A stretch of 64,000 bases of DNA from Pseudomonas sp. ACN8 (GCF_002303925.1 NZ_MRCS01000009.1:85381-149380); one strand, 5' to 3'; shown: positions 53,496 through 64,000, counted from the stretch's first letter. Translations and numbers: made by a program. The notes: generated from the sequence alone by a model not told the origin.

Positions 53496-53617
53496 AACGA
53501 AAAATGCTCCGTATCTTTCGATACGAAGCATTTTCTTTGAGTGCCGCGCAGATTGCTAGGTTTTCACACAGCCTGGATCCGGCCGGTTTTTTGTAGGGCA
53601 GTGGTGGAGCAACTTAT

Positions 53618-53941
53618 TCAGGCAGTGCGATTCTCGATCAGACGATCCGAGCCACCTTCAGCAACGCGGTTCTGCAGCAGCTTGTCGGAACCACCTTCAG
53701 CAACGCGGTTTTCCAGCAGTTTGTCAGAGCCACCTTCAGCGACGCGGTTCTGCATCAACTTGTCGGAACCACCTTCGGCAACGCGGTTTTCGATCAGGCG
53801 ATCGGAACCACCCTCGGCCACACGGCTTTCAATCAGACGATCCGAGCCGCCTTCAGCGACCACGGGTTGAACGGAGTTTGCGGCGAAAGCGTTAACTGCG
53901 AAAACCGAGAAAGCGATGCTGAGGAGGGTTTGGCGTTTCAT
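53618..53941 (-). CDS. Secreted protein made of six 13-residue repeats
   Basis: A 107-residue protein with a Sec signal peptide (MKRQTLLSIAFSVFAVNAFA, cleavage likely after AFA). The mature part is almost only repeats: (R/V)VAEGGSD(R/K)L(I/L/M)(E/Q)(N/S), six times, each 39 bp at DNA level. The repeats vary mainly at R/K, I/L/M and E/Q positions. GGAGCAC upstream supports the start. I know similar repeat proteins only as hypothetical proteins in Pseudomonas. No catalytic residues or cysteines are present. It stands alone between the IS and a REP pair. Confidence 0.8.
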   Translation of the reverse strand: MKRQTLLSIAFSVFAVNAFAANSVQPVVAEGGSDRLIESRVAEGGSDRLIENRVAEGGSDKLMQNRVAEGGSDKLLENRVAEGGSDKLLQNRVAEGGSDRLIENRTA

Positions 53942-54066
53942 GATCGTGTGCTCCGGGGGTACTTATGGGTTGGTATGGAGCAGATGTTACGCCGTGGATT
54001 TTTTAAGAGAACTTCATTGAGTTGATGGTGACTATCGACGCAGTCAATGGCTGATTCGCTGATCCT

Positions 54067-54156
54067 TGTGGGAGCGAGCCTGCTCGCGATGGCGGTGTGT
54101 CAGTCGCGATGGATATTGAATGTGCCGGCCTCTTCGCGAGCAGGCTCGCTCCCACA
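54067..54156. repeat. REP pair (inverted)
   Basis: Inverted REP copies (GTGGGAGCGAGCCTGCTCGC variant) between the repeat-protein gene and the response-regulator gene. Confidence 0.88.
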
Positions 54157-54168
54157 GGGTTCGAAGTG

Positions 54169-54801
54169 TTAGCGGGAAATGAGTCCATGATCGATGGCGT
54201 ACTTGACCAACGCCGCCGGCTTGTCGATGTTGAGCTTGCGCCGAATGCTCAAGCGGTGTGTCTCCACCGTGCGCACGCTGATGTCCAGTTCCCGGGCCAT
54301 TTCCTTGTTGTTCAAGCCTTGCGCCATTTTCGACAGCACCTGGCTTTCCCTCGGGGTCAGTTCGTTGTCGGTGTTCCTGTCGGCGATCAGGCGTTGGGCG
54401 ATTTCGGCGCTGTAGAAGGTTCCGCCGCTGCTGATGGCTTCGATGGCGGCGATGATTTCCCGTGACGGGGCGTTCTTCAGCACGTAGCCGCTGGCCCCGG
54501 AGCGCACCGATTCACTGACGTATTCGTAATTGTCGTACATGCTCAGCACCAGCACCTTGAGCGACGGGTACTGGCTGCGCAGCACGCGGGTCAGTTCCAG
54601 GCCGTTCATGTCCGGCAGGCTGATGTCGACCAGCAGCAGGTCCGGCTGGCAGCGTCCGACCATTTCGATGGCCTCGGCGCCGTTTTCCGCTTCGCCGACC
54701 ATTTCCAGGGGCGACATCACGGCCAGCAGCGCCTTGATGCCGTCGCGGACCAGGGAGTGATCGTCGACCAGGGCGACGCGGATCGGGGAGGGCAGGTTCA
54801 T
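54169..54801 (-). CDS. NarL/LuxR-type response regulator
   Basis: A 210-residue two-component regulator. The receiver domain has VDDHSLVRDGIKAL with the acidic pair, the phospho-acceptor Asp in LLLVDISLPDMNG, and the conserved Lys in GYVLKNAPSREI. The output is a LuxR-type HTH: ELTPRESQVLSKMAQGLNNK then EMARELDISVRTVETHRLSI. It follows the kinase gene with an 8-nt gap if started at the ATG 54801; a GTG at 54813 overlapping the kinase stop is an alternative. Its likely target is the nearby cstA promoter with its tandem CTACGTAG sites. Confidence 0.9.
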   Translation of the reverse strand: MNLPSPIRVALVDDHSLVRDGIKALLAVMSPLEMVGEAENGAEAIEMVGRCQPDLLLVDISLPDMNGLELTRVLRSQYPSLKVLVLSMYDNYEYVSESVRSGASGYVLKNAPSREIIAAIEAISSGGTFYSAEIAQRLIADRNTDNELTPRESQVLSKMAQGLNNKEMARELDISVRTVETHRLSIRRKLNIDKPAALVKYAIDHGLISR

Positions 54802-54809
54802 GCAAGGTT

Positions 54810-56180
54810 TCACTCTTGTAGTTTTGCGCCAGGTTTCATCGGCAGCCGTACGTCCAGCTCACTTCTGCCCGGCATCGAGATCAAATCGAAGCGCCCGCCA
54901 AAATGTTCGACGCGTTCGCGGATGTTACGCAAGCCAATGCCCGCCTGACGACGTTCGACCTGGGCGACGTTGAAACCGATACCGTCATCGACCACCGTCA
55001 GCCGCACGGATTCGTCGCAGCCGCGCAGTGTAATGGACACGTTCTTCGCCTGCGCGTGGCGTTCGATGTTGGTCAGGCCTTCCTGGACGATGCGGAACAG
55101 CGATACAGCCGCGCCGTCGACCAGTTGGCAGTCGAATTCATTTTCGTCATAGGTCACGGTCAGCCCGCTGCGTTGCTCGAACTCTGCGGCCAGTTGGCCG
55201 ATGGCTGCCGGCAGGCCGAGGGTGTCGAGCAAGGATGAGCGTAGGTCGTGGGAGAGGCTGCGGACTTCACCGATGGCATCGCCCAGGCGCTCGGTGGCGT
55301 CCTTTAGCGTGCTCAAGCCTTTGTCGTGGGCTTGTCCGCGTTCCAGCAGATGGCTGGCCAGTTCGAACTGGAACTTGATCGAGACCAGCACCTGGCTGAT
55401 GCCATCGTGCAACTCGCGGGACACCCGGGATCGTTCTTCCTCCTGCAGGCTGACGATGCGCTGGGTCAGGCGCTGCAGTTTCTTGTCCGCCAGTCGATGT
55501 TCGCTGACGTTGAGGGTCATGCCCGTGGCGAACACGAACAGCACCGCGACCAGGGCGACCACGGCAATCGCCATCATGGTCTTGCGGATGCCCATGGCCA
55601 CTTCGGCACGGGCCTGCTGGGTGGCGCGTTCGACGTCTTCGAGGTAGATGCCGGTGCCGAGCATCCAGCCCCAGCGATCGAGCATCACCACGTAGGCGAG
55701 CTTGTCGGTCACCTGGCCGGAGGAGGGCTTGTTCCAGGCGTAGCGTTGAAAACCTTCACCCGATTGCGCGCTTTTGAGCAGCGCCTGGATCACCGGCAGG
55801 CCGTGGGGATCTTTCATGTCCCACAGGTATTGGCCCACCAGTTCCGACTGGCGTGCATGCATCAGGCTACGGCCTTCGTGGTCGTAGACGAAAAAGTAGC
55901 CGTTGATGCCGAAGCTGAGCTTGCGCAGTTCCTCCAGCACTTGTTGCTGGGCATGGGCATCGCCGTGGCCGTCGTCGTACAGAGGCTCGATCAGGCTCTG
56001 GGCCATTTCCACGTAGTTCTTCAGCTCCGCGCGCTTGCTCGCCAGAATGCTGTCTTCGATCAGCTGCGCCTGTTGGTCACCCAGTTGGCGATTCAGGGAA
56101 ATCACCAGGGCGCAAATGACCGCAATGGCCAGCACCAGCGGCAAAATGCCGAGGGCGACGATCTTGTGTTTGAGCTGCAT
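54810..56180 (-). CDS. Cache-domain sensor histidine kinase (HisKA_3 type)
   Basis: This 456-residue membrane kinase has a first helix (IVALGILPLVLAIAVICALV), a periplasmic single Cache domain (about residues 30-185, with GINGYFFVYDHEGRSLMHAR and DRWGWMLGTGIYLEDVE), a second helix (MMAIAVVALVAVLFVFATGM), the HisKA_3 phospho-acceptor His in EERSRVSRELHDGISQVLVS, and the HATPase_c motifs (LFRIVQEGLTNIERHA, VVDDGIGF, GIGLRNIRERVEHFGG). The start at 56180 has AGGAGTGAAC upstream. It pairs with the adjacent NarL-type regulator. Cache domains of this type bind small carboxylates, which would suit control of the pyruvate carrier CstA; that is inference. Confidence 0.9.
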   Translation of the reverse strand: MQLKHKIVALGILPLVLAIAVICALVISLNRQLGDQQAQLIEDSILASKRAELKNYVEMAQSLIEPLYDDGHGDAHAQQQVLEELRKLSFGINGYFFVYDHEGRSLMHARQSELVGQYLWDMKDPHGLPVIQALLKSAQSGEGFQRYAWNKPSSGQVTDKLAYVVMLDRWGWMLGTGIYLEDVERATQQARAEVAMGIRKTMMAIAVVALVAVLFVFATGMTLNVSEHRLADKKLQRLTQRIVSLQEEERSRVSRELHDGISQVLVSIKFQFELASHLLERGQAHDKGLSTLKDATERLGDAIGEVRSLSHDLRSSLLDTLGLPAAIGQLAAEFEQRSGLTVTYDENEFDCQLVDGAAVSLFRIVQEGLTNIERHAQAKNVSITLRGCDESVRLTVVDDGIGFNVAQVERRQAGIGLRNIRERVEHFGGRFDLISMPGRSELDVRLPMKPGAKLQE

Positions 56181-56231
56181 GTTCACTCCTGCCCGCGCGA
56201 GGGGTGGGGATCATATGCCAAAGATACGCAT

Positions 56232-56316
56232 TGTAGGAGCGAGCTTGCTCGCGAAAAAGGTACGGCCGACGCGACTCGGCGCCTGAAATACCATCGCGAG
56301 CAGGCTCGCTCCCACA
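56232..56316. repeat. REP pair (inverted)
   Basis: Inverted REP copies in the divergent region between the kinase gene and cstA. Confidence 0.85.
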
Positions 56317-56371
56317 ATTGATCGTGGATCGCCCCAGAGTCAATGGTCAACCCACAGAAGATCGGTATCGT

Positions 56372-56406
56372 CTACGTAGAACTACGTAGACGCCACGTAC
56401 GTAGTA
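56372..56406 (+). promoter_or_regulatory. Tandem CTACGTAG boxes upstream of cstA
   Basis: CTACGTAGAACTACGTAG places two palindromic 8-mers exactly 10 bp apart (56372 and 56382), and a third related ACGTACGTAG lies at 56396-56405. One-turn spacing suggests cooperative binding by a dimeric regulator, most simply the adjacent NarL-type protein. The sites are about 115-145 bp before the cstA ATG. Confidence 0.6.
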
Positions 56407-56516
56407 ACGCGGATTTATTTGTGGACGCCATGCGCAGATATTGGGCCAGCTCCGCACTGCGGACACAATTATAAAAATTACCGCCGCAGTCACTGGCTGT
56501 CGGCAGGAGACACGCT

Positions 56517-58574
56517 ATGCCCCGTCTGGCTAAACACCTCGCCTGGTTTGCCGTGGCTGTCCTGGGAGCGATTGCGCTGAGTGTTGTGGCCCTGCGCCGC
56601 GGCGAAGCGATCAACGCCCTGTGGATCGTAGTCGCAGCCGTCGCCATCTACCTCGTTGCCTACCGCTACTACAGCCTGTTCATCGCCAATAAAGTGATGC
56701 AGCTCGACCCCAATCGGGCCACACCGGCTGTGCTCAATAACGATGGTCTGGACTACGTGCCGACCAACAAACACGTACTCTTCGGTCACCACTTCGCCGC
56801 CATCGCTGGTGCAGGCCCTCTGGTCGGCCCGGTATTGGCGGCGCAGATGGGCTACCTGCCCGGCACGCTCTGGCTGATCGCTGGTGTGGTGCTGGCCGGT
56901 GCGGTTCAGGACTTCATGGTCCTGTTCATGTCCACCCGCCGCAACGGCCGCTCCCTGGGCGACATGGTCCGTGAAGAAATGGGCCGCATCCCCGGCACCA
57001 TCGCGCTGTTCGGCTGCTTCCTGATCATGATCATCATCCTTGCGGTGCTGGCGCTGATCGTGGTGAAAGCCCTGGCCGAGAGCCCGTGGGGGATTTTCAC
57101 GGTGATGGCGACCATCCCGATCGCGATGTTCATGGGCATCTACATGCGCTACATCCGCCCGGGCCGCATCGGCGAAATTTCGGTGATCGGCGTGCTGTTG
57201 CTGCTGGGTTCGATCTGGCTTGGCGGGCAGATTGCCGCGGATCCGGTGTGGGCCAAGGCCTTTACCTTTACTGGTCTCCAGATCACCTGGATGCTGATCG
57301 GCTACGGTTTTGTTGCAGCGGTGTTGCCGGTGTGGCTGATCCTGGCACCCCGCGATTACCTCTCCACCTTCCTGAAGATCGGCACCATCGTCGCCCTGGC
57401 CATCGGCATCCTGGTGACCATGCCCGAGCTGAAAATGCCGGCCCTGACTCAATTCATCGACGGCACCGGCCCGGTATGGAAGGGCGGTCTGTTCCCGTTC
57501 CTGTTCATCACCATCGCCTGTGGCGCGGTGTCGGGCTTCCATGCGCTGATCGCCTCCGGCACTACGCCGAAGCTGCTTGCCAGCGAGGGGCATGCTCGTT
57601 ACATCGGTTACGGCGGCATGCTGATGGAATCGTTCGTGGCGATCATGGCCATGGTCGCGGCTTCCGTGATCGATCCGGGCGTGTACTTCGCCATGAACAG
57701 CCCGGCCGCTGTAGTCGGTGCCGATGCGGTGGCCGTTGCACAAACCGTCAGCAGCTGGGGCTTCGCCATTACCCCGGAAGCGCTGCAAGCCGTAGCCCAT
57801 GACATCGGTGAAACCACCATCCTGGCCCGTGCCGGTGGTGCGCCGACATTGGCGGTGGGGATCGCGCAGATTCTGCACCACGTGTTGCCAGGCGAGAACA
57901 CCATGGCGTTTTGGTACCACTTCGCGATCCTGTTCGAAGCGCTGTTCATCCTGACCGCTGTGGATGCCGGTACCCGTGCCGGTCGATTCATGCTGCAGGA
58001 CTTGCTCGGCTCGTTCGTTCCGGCGCTGAAACGCACCGAATCCTGGACCGCCAACCTGATTGCCACCGCCGGTTGCGTGGCCATGTGGGGTTATCTGCTG
58101 TACCAGGGCGTGATCGATCCGTTGGGTGGCATCAACACCCTGTGGCCACTGTTTGGTATCTCCAACCAGATGCTGGCCGGTATCGCGCTGATGCTCGGCA
58201 CCGTGGTGCTGATCAAGATGAAGCGCCAGCGTTATGTATGGGTGACCTTGCTGCCGGCCGTGTGGCTGCTGATCTGCACCACCACAGCGGGCTTCATCAA
58301 GCTGTTCGACGCCAACCCGGCGATCGGCTTTCTGGCCCTGGCGAAGAAGTACAGCGATGCGCTGGCCAACGGTCAGGTGCTGGCCCCGGCCAAGAGCATC
58401 GACCAGATGCAGCACGTGATCTTCAACGCCTACACCAACGCGACGCTGACCGCGCTGTTCCTGTTCGTGGTGTTCAGCATCCTGTTCTTTGCACTCAAGG
58501 TCGGTATTGCCGCCTGGGGCACCAAGGAACGCACGGACAAGGAAGCGCCATTCCAGGCGCTGCCGGATGCCTGA
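56517..58574 (+). CDS. cstA: Carbon starvation protein CstA (pyruvate/peptide transporter)
   Basis: A 685-residue inner-membrane carrier with about 16-18 hydrophobic segments. CstA signatures are [40 protein letters not shown] and [15 protein letters not shown] near the N-terminus, and [20 protein letters not shown] in the middle. CstA/BtsT-family proteins take up pyruvate, and peptides have also been reported. CAGGAG precedes the ATG. The ybdD-like gene follows 2 nt after the stop. Probable control by the divergent kinase/regulator pair. Confidence 0.95.
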   Translation: MPRLAKHLAWFAVAVLGAIALSVVALRRGEAINALWIVVAAVAIYLVAYRYYSLFIANKVMQLDPNRATPAVLNNDGLDYVPTNKHVLFGHHFAAIAGAGPLVGPVLAAQMGYLPGTLWLIAGVVLAGAVQDFMVLFMSTRRNGRSLGDMVREEMGRIPGTIALFGCFLIMIIILAVLALIVVKALAESPWGIFTVMATIPIAMFMGIYMRYIRPGRIGEISVIGVLLLLGSIWLGGQIAADPVWAKAFTFTGLQITWMLIGYGFVAAVLPVWLILAPRDYLSTFLKIGTIVALAIGILVTMPELKMPALTQFIDGTGPVWKGGLFPFLFITIACGAVSGFHALIASGTTPKLLASEGHARYIGYGGMLMESFVAIMAMVAASVIDPGVYFAMNSPAAVVGADAVAVAQTVSSWGFAITPEALQAVAHDIGETTILARAGGAPTLAVGIAQILHHVLPGENTMAFWYHFAILFEALFILTAVDAGTRAGRFMLQDLLGSFVPALKRTESWTANLIATAGCVAMWGYLLYQGVIDPLGGINTLWPLFGISNQMLAGIALMLGTVVLIKMKRQRYVWVTLLPAVWLLICTTTAGFIKLFDANPAIGFLALAKKYSDALANGQVLAPAKSIDQMQHVIFNAYTNATLTALFLFVVFSILFFALKVGIAAWGTKERTDKEAPFQALPDA

Positions 58575-58576
58575 TC

Positions 58577-58774
58577 ATGTTCAATGACCTGAGTCGTCTC
58601 GGTAAATACCTCGGTCAGGCCGCGCGCCTGATGGTCGGCATGCCCGACTACGACAACTACGTCGAGCATATGCAGACCAAGCACCCGGACAAACCGGTGA
58701 TGGACTACGAGGCGTTCTTCCGCGAGCGCCAGGAGGCCCGTTACGGCAGTAAAGCCGGACCGAAGTGCTGTTGA
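58577..58774 (+). CDS. YbdD/YjiX family protein
   Basis: A 65-residue protein: [20 protein letters not shown], then [20 protein letters not shown] and a C-terminal end with paired cysteines (GPKCC). These small proteins (YbdD, YjiX, formerly DUF466) are encoded right after cstA-type genes and are needed for full transport activity in enterobacteria. The ATG follows the cstA stop by 2 nt and a terminator follows. Confidence 0.93.
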   Translation: MFNDLSRLGKYLGQAARLMVGMPDYDNYVEHMQTKHPDKPVMDYEAFFRERQEARYGSKAGPKCC

Positions 58775-58782
58775 GAGAAACG

Positions 58783-58814
58783 AAAAAAACCGGCTGAAAC
58801 AGGCCGGTTTTTTA
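58783..58814 (+). terminator. Rho-independent terminator after cstA-ybdD
   Basis: AAAAAAACCGGC-TGAAACAG-GCCGGTTTTTT, 8 bp after the ybdD stop. It closely resembles the terminator interrupted by IS1182 at 51959/53581. Confidence 0.9.
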
Positions 58815-58981
58815 TTGCGTGCAGTAACGGCGTGGACATTTCAGGCCCCGTGGGTCATGGAAGCTTTGCCAACCTCCAGACTGATTTGAGCTGTTTATCA
58901 GCTATCTCCCCCAAATGAAGCGACAGTTTCCCCGAGCGGTACTTTAATGGATGGTCTGGAGCGACTGATCACTGGGCCGTC

Positions 58982-59019
58982 ATAGCCTCAAGGCTATGGA
59001 TCCCATACCGAAAAGCTAT
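58982..59019 (+). promoter_or_regulatory. OxyR-like binding site upstream of katG
   Basis: Two ATAG-N-CTAT elements: ATAGCCTCAAGGCTAT (one base longer than consensus) and ATACCGAAAAGCTAT, separated by 7 bp as in the OxyR tetramer site ATAGntnnnanCTAT-N7-ATAGntnnnanCTAT. It lies 69 bp before the katG ATG. Confidence 0.55.
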
Positions 59020-59061
59020 TTCTTCAATCGGTGATCCGGATCCACGCTTAAGGATGGTTAG

Positions 59062-61344
<2,283 letters not shown>

Positions 61345-61489
61345 GGGAGGTTGTCGTAACGTTGGTATTGCCGGCAAAAAGTACCCCGGCTCGCCCTCCG
61401 GCTCCTGCATCAGCGGAGGGCAGCCAGCGGCCATAAACCTTGGCGATCAGGGTCCAAGTCTTTGTGGCCGAACTGCTTGGCGACCGAGA

Positions 61490-61927
61490 TCAGTCGTCAT
61501 GCTTGTGTTTATGTTTGTTCTTGTACTTATTTTTATGCTTGTGGTCGTAGTGGTCATTGTCATTATCGTTGTCCTTGGCCAGATTGTTGCCGATAGCACC
61601 ACCTGCTGCGCCGCCCAGTCCAGCGCCGATCAGGCCACCGGTGGAACCACCAACACTGTTGCCGATTACCTGGCCACCCGCTGCACCGAGCCCCCCGCCA
61701 ATGGCTGATTCGGTCTTGTTGCCACTCTTCGCAGATATTGCGCCCCCAGCTGCGCCACCTACGCCGGCTCCGATCGCAGCGCCAGTGCTACCTCCCATAG
61801 CCTGACCGACCGCGCTTCCAAGGGCGCCACCGACACCGCCACCGATTGCTGTGTTGGTGGCTTCGCCGGCGAGGGAGTACTGCGATACAAGGAGGCTTAG
61901 TGCAACGACAGTGAATGATTTACGCAT
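61490..61927 (-). CDS. Glycine-zipper protein with charged His/Lys/Asp tail
   Basis: A 145-residue exported protein with signal peptide (RKSFTVVALSLLVSQYSLAG). Residues 25-115 are GxxxG glycine-zipper repeats (AIGGGVGGALGSAVGQAMGG, GAAIGAGVGGAAGGAIS) in two similar blocks. The tail is KDNDNDNDHYDHKHKNKYKN then KHKHKHDD, a likely metal-binding or polyanion-binding end. Such proteins are usually outer-membrane or periplasmic and of unknown function. It is transcribed towards katG. Confidence 0.8.
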   Translation of the reverse strand: MRKSFTVVALSLLVSQYSLAGEATNTAIGGGVGGALGSAVGQAMGGSTGAAIGAGVGGAAGGAISAKSGNKTESAIGGGLGAAGGQVIGNSVGGSTGGLIGAGLGGAAGGAIGNNLAKDNDNDNDHYDHKHKNKYKNKHKHKHDD

Positions 61928-62344
61928 CAGACAAACCTTTAGAAATACACAAGAACAGAAAAGTTTGTTGGTACGAAACAGTCAGGTCAACAGATATTCG
62001 ACGGTGCATGAATTTGGATCAACCAATCTGTGATGAGTACAGCCGCTAGTTGATCAATTATGACCTGTGGGCACATACAAACCCCAAAGAGGGTTTTTTG
62101 AGGGCCTGAAAGCCGCGACCTGAGTGGGAGCGGGTCGCGGTCACTTGATCTTCGCCATTGACCGCGATGCCGTACCCGCCGATACGGGTTTGTATCCGCA
62201 GGTATCCGCAACGCCCGCCGTTACCGGGGCATACAAAACCGCCGTTTCCCGACACCCGGGCGATACACGGCAGCCTTCAAATGGAACCACCGGCATCGCG
62301 CCACTTTCGGCGCGGCCTGGCGTGGTTCAACTGGAGGAAAGACA
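61928..62344. other. Intergenic region between glycine-zipper gene and cupin gene
   Basis: About 417 bp. A hairpin AACCC-CAAAGA-GGGTT followed by TTTT lies at about 62077-62098 on the plus strand but has no obvious gene to terminate. The rest holds the divergent promoters. No supported gene. Confidence 0.5.
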
Positions 62345-62797
62345 ATGTTGCGTACCCACACCCGTCACACCCTCGGCAAGCTTGGTCTGGTCCTGGCCGC
62401 CGCAGGGCTCGCGACTGTTGCGAGCCTCGCTCAAGCCCAGGAAACACAACCGGCCCCGGCGATGAAAAGCTGGCAGCAGGGCCTGCATCGCACCGACCTG
62501 GTACGCGAAGACCTGGGCGCCGCCAACCGCGAAGTCCTGCAGGTGCTCGTGGACTTCGATCAGGGCGTGACGTCGCCTAAACATGCTCACCCGGGCGTAG
62601 AAGTGGCGCACGTGATCAGCGGCACCTTTGAGTATCAGCTGGAAGGGCGGGCACCGGTAACGCTCAAGGCCGGTGATTCGTTGTACATCCCCGAAGGCGT
62701 GGCCCATGTGGCGAAGAACGTGGGCCAGGGCAAGGCCTCGGAACTGGCGACCTACATTGTCAAGAAAGGCGAGCCGCTGCTGATCATGAAGCAGTAA
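62345..62797 (+). CDS. Secreted cupin-domain protein
   Basis: A 150-residue exported protein: signal peptide MLRTHTRHTLGKLGLVLAAA through SLAQAQE, then a single cupin barrel. Motif 1 is HAHPGVEVAHVISG (HxHxxxxE-like ligands) and motif 2 is GDSLYIPEGVAHVAKN. Such periplasmic cupins bind a metal; the substrate is unknown. CTGGAGGA lies before the ATG. A REP pair starts right after the stop. The convergent LysR gene may regulate it. Confidence 0.88.
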   Translation: MLRTHTRHTLGKLGLVLAAAGLATVASLAQAQETQPAPAMKSWQQGLHRTDLVREDLGAANREVLQVLVDFDQGVTSPKHAHPGVEVAHVISGTFEYQLEGRAPVTLKAGDSLYIPEGVAHVAKNVGQGKASELATYIVKKGEPLLIMKQ

Positions 62798-62896
62798 TGT
62801 AGGAGCGAGCTCGCTCGCGATGGTCTTGAGAGCGCTGCGTTTAATCAATAAACACGCGTTATCGTTAACGACCATCGCGAGCGAGCTCGCTCCTAC
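62798..62896. repeat. REP pair (inverted)
   Basis: Inverted REP copies of the variant TAGGAGCGAGCTCGCTCGCG between the convergent cupin and LysR genes, beginning one base after the cupin stop codon. Confidence 0.88.
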
Positions 62897-62910
62897 GTTT
62901 TTCGGTGGCG

Positions 62911-63795
62911 TTACTGACTGCAAACCTCCCACACGCAACCGCGCAACCAGCGATGCGCCGGATCGGCGTCCATGCGCGGGTGCCACAGCATCGAAACCGT
63001 GATGGCCGGCGTGGGGAACGGCAGGGCAAAGCAGTGCATCCCCTGGCACAGGTTGCCGACGTGCCGCTGCGGTACGCTGGCGACCAGGTCTGAAGCCCGG
63101 GCCAATGCGATCGCCGAAGAGAAACCGGCGACAATGGTGGCGATGTCCCGCTTCATTCCCAGCTCATTCAAGGCGTCGTCCATGACGCCTTTATCCTGGC
63201 CTCGGCGCGAGACCAGAATGTGCCGGGCGGCGGCATAACGCGCGGGTGTCATCTCGCCGCGAGCCAGTGGATGCCCCTTGCGCACGACGCCAATGAACCG
63301 GTCGCGAAACAGCATCCGGGTGCGCACTTCCGGGCTGGTGGATTCGCCGATCACGCCGGTTTCCAGATCCACCGCGCCTTCGCGCAGCAGGGTGCTGTCC
63401 TTGTTCAGCTTCTGCACGAAATTCAGGCGCACACCGGGTGCCTCCAGGTGGATGCGGTCGATCAGTGACGGTCCGAAATTTTCGACGAAGCCATCGCTGG
63501 TGCGCAGGGTGAAGGTGCGCACCAGTTGATCGAGGTCGAGTGTCTCGGTGGGGCGCAGGACGGCCTCGGCGTCCTGCACGAGCGCGCCGACCCGTTCACG
63601 CAACTCCAGGGCCCGGGGCGTGGGAACCAGTCCGCGCCCGGCCCGCACCAGCAGCGGATCGCCCGTGGCTTCGCGCAACCGCGCCAGCGCCCGGCTCATG
63701 GCTGAGGGGCTCAGGCGCAAACGCTTTGCCGCGCGGGCCACGCTGCCTTCTTCGAGCAACACGTTCAGGGTGGTCAACAGATTCAGGTCGGGCAT
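62911..63795 (-). CDS. LysR family transcriptional regulator
   Basis: A 294-residue regulator. The N-terminal winged HTH reads LLTTLNVLLEEGSVARAAKR then LRLSPSAMSRALARLREATG, typical of LysR proteins. The co-inducer domain follows from about residue 90 (FTLRTSDGFVENFGPSLIDR). Its layout is close to the NodD/NahR-like group. It is convergent with the cupin gene and has no divergent partner in the window; a REP pair lies upstream at 63808. Confidence 0.9.
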   Translation of the reverse strand: MPDLNLLTTLNVLLEEGSVARAAKRLRLSPSAMSRALARLREATGDPLLVRAGRGLVPTPRALELRERVGALVQDAEAVLRPTETLDLDQLVRTFTLRTSDGFVENFGPSLIDRIHLEAPGVRLNFVQKLNKDSTLLREGAVDLETGVIGESTSPEVRTRMLFRDRFIGVVRKGHPLARGEMTPARYAAARHILVSRRGQDKGVMDDALNELGMKRDIATIVAGFSSAIALARASDLVASVPQRHVGNLCQGMHCFALPFPTPAITVSMLWHPRMDADPAHRWLRGCVWEVCSQ

Positions 63796-63807
63796 GGAGT
63801 GAATCCT

Positions 63808-63897
63808 TGTGGGAGCGGGCTTGCTCGCGAAAGCAGTGTGTCAGGCGATACCAGTGTCGACTGATGCGCCGCCTTCGCGAGCAAGCCCGCTCCCACA
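63808..63897. repeat. REP pair (inverted)
   Basis: Inverted REP copies of the GTGGGAGCGGGCTTGCTCGC variant upstream of the LysR gene. The last about 100 bp of the window after it show no feature. Confidence 0.88.
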
Positions 63898-64000
63898 CTG
63901 GTTTGTGGGTAGATGGCGTTGTGTGCACGTATAAAGTGCAAATGCTGCGTCTTCCGCCATGTTATGGCCGGGCTTAGGCTTCGGACAACCTGTTTGCGGA

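Larger units (their letters stand above)
51980..53575 (-). mobile_element. IS1182-family insertion sequence
   Basis: The ends are perfect 16-bp inverted repeats CAGGCTGTGTGAAAAC (51980-51995) and its complement (53560-53575). Both sides carry a direct repeat GATCC (51975-51979 and 53576-53580), the likely target duplication. One transposase gene fills the element. The element appears intact and recent. Confidence 0.92.

Noticed and set aside
53618..53860. 39-bp tandem repeats as a possible CRISPR-like array
   Set aside because: The repeats are contiguous, lack spacers and encode in-frame 13-residue units of a signal-peptide protein.
56490..58415. Long minus-strand open frame (641 codons) opposite cstA
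   Set aside because: Shadow of cstA caused by strong GC bias at third positions; the composition is His/Gln/Asp-rich without any domain, and the plus-strand product is a clear CstA.

Overview
The window looks like a chromosomal segment of a fluorescent-type Pseudomonas. The evidence is high GC with strongly biased third positions, seven paired REP elements carrying the Pseudomonas core GTAGGAGCGAGCCTGCTCGC (or close variants), and a gene set typical of that genus (complete T6SS with VgrG/Rhs/PAAR effectors, cstA-ybdD, katG, PotBCD-type ABC transporter). I see no rRNA, tRNA or CRISPR array.

Layout. (1) About 1-11.2 kb is a catabolic island, almost all on the minus strand. It holds a PotD/PotB/PotC-like ABC importer (last gene cut by the window edge), a RibB protein with a degenerate GTP cyclohydrolase II half, a DUF1330 protein, a Nudix hydrolase, an FCD-type GntR regulator, a carboxymuconolactone decarboxylase-like protein, succinate-semialdehyde dehydrogenase, a flavin reductase, a second aldehyde dehydrogenase, an alpha/beta hydrolase and an AA_synth-family protein. 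Three copies of a TGGNATACCATAATA operator precede the transporter, the ribB/DUF1330 divergent pair and the AA_synth operon, so one regulator probably controls the whole set. The flavin-dependent oxygenase that this set implies is not in the window.

(2) About 11.4-32.3 kb is a complete T6SS cluster on the minus strand, in transcription order: a tagX-like gene, tssB, tssC, tssE, tssF, tssG, tssH(clpV), tssJ, tssK, tssL, tssM, tagF, a second IcmF-like protein fused to an OmpA peptidoglycan-binding domain, hcp, tssA. The order recalls the P. putida K1-type cluster (from memory).

(3) About 33-51 kb is the effector/immunity zone. A large M48 membrane peptidase comes first. A minus-strand cluster follows: orphan immunity-like genes (DUF6966-like, SMI1/KNR4) and the most striking pair in the window, a T6SS-type effector whose C-terminus reads as a RelA/SpoT nucleotide-synthetase toxin, followed by a 77-residue ORF and a small alarmone-hydrolase-like HD protein with all catalytic positions intact. 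On the plus strand are vgrG, an EagR chaperone, a PAAR-GH-E nuclease with a SUFU-type immunity protein, and two tandem 5'-truncated rhs cassettes sharing a 1009-bp repeat, each with a different AHH nuclease tip and its own immunity gene. The toxin tips and immunity genes are AT-richer than their surroundings.

(4) About 51-64 kb holds a two-TM protein, an IS1182-family element inserted exactly in that gene's terminator, a secreted protein made of six 13-residue repeats, a Cache-domain histidine kinase/NarL-type regulator pair next to cstA-ybdD, katG with an OxyR-like site, a glycine-zipper protein, a secreted cupin and a LysR regulator.
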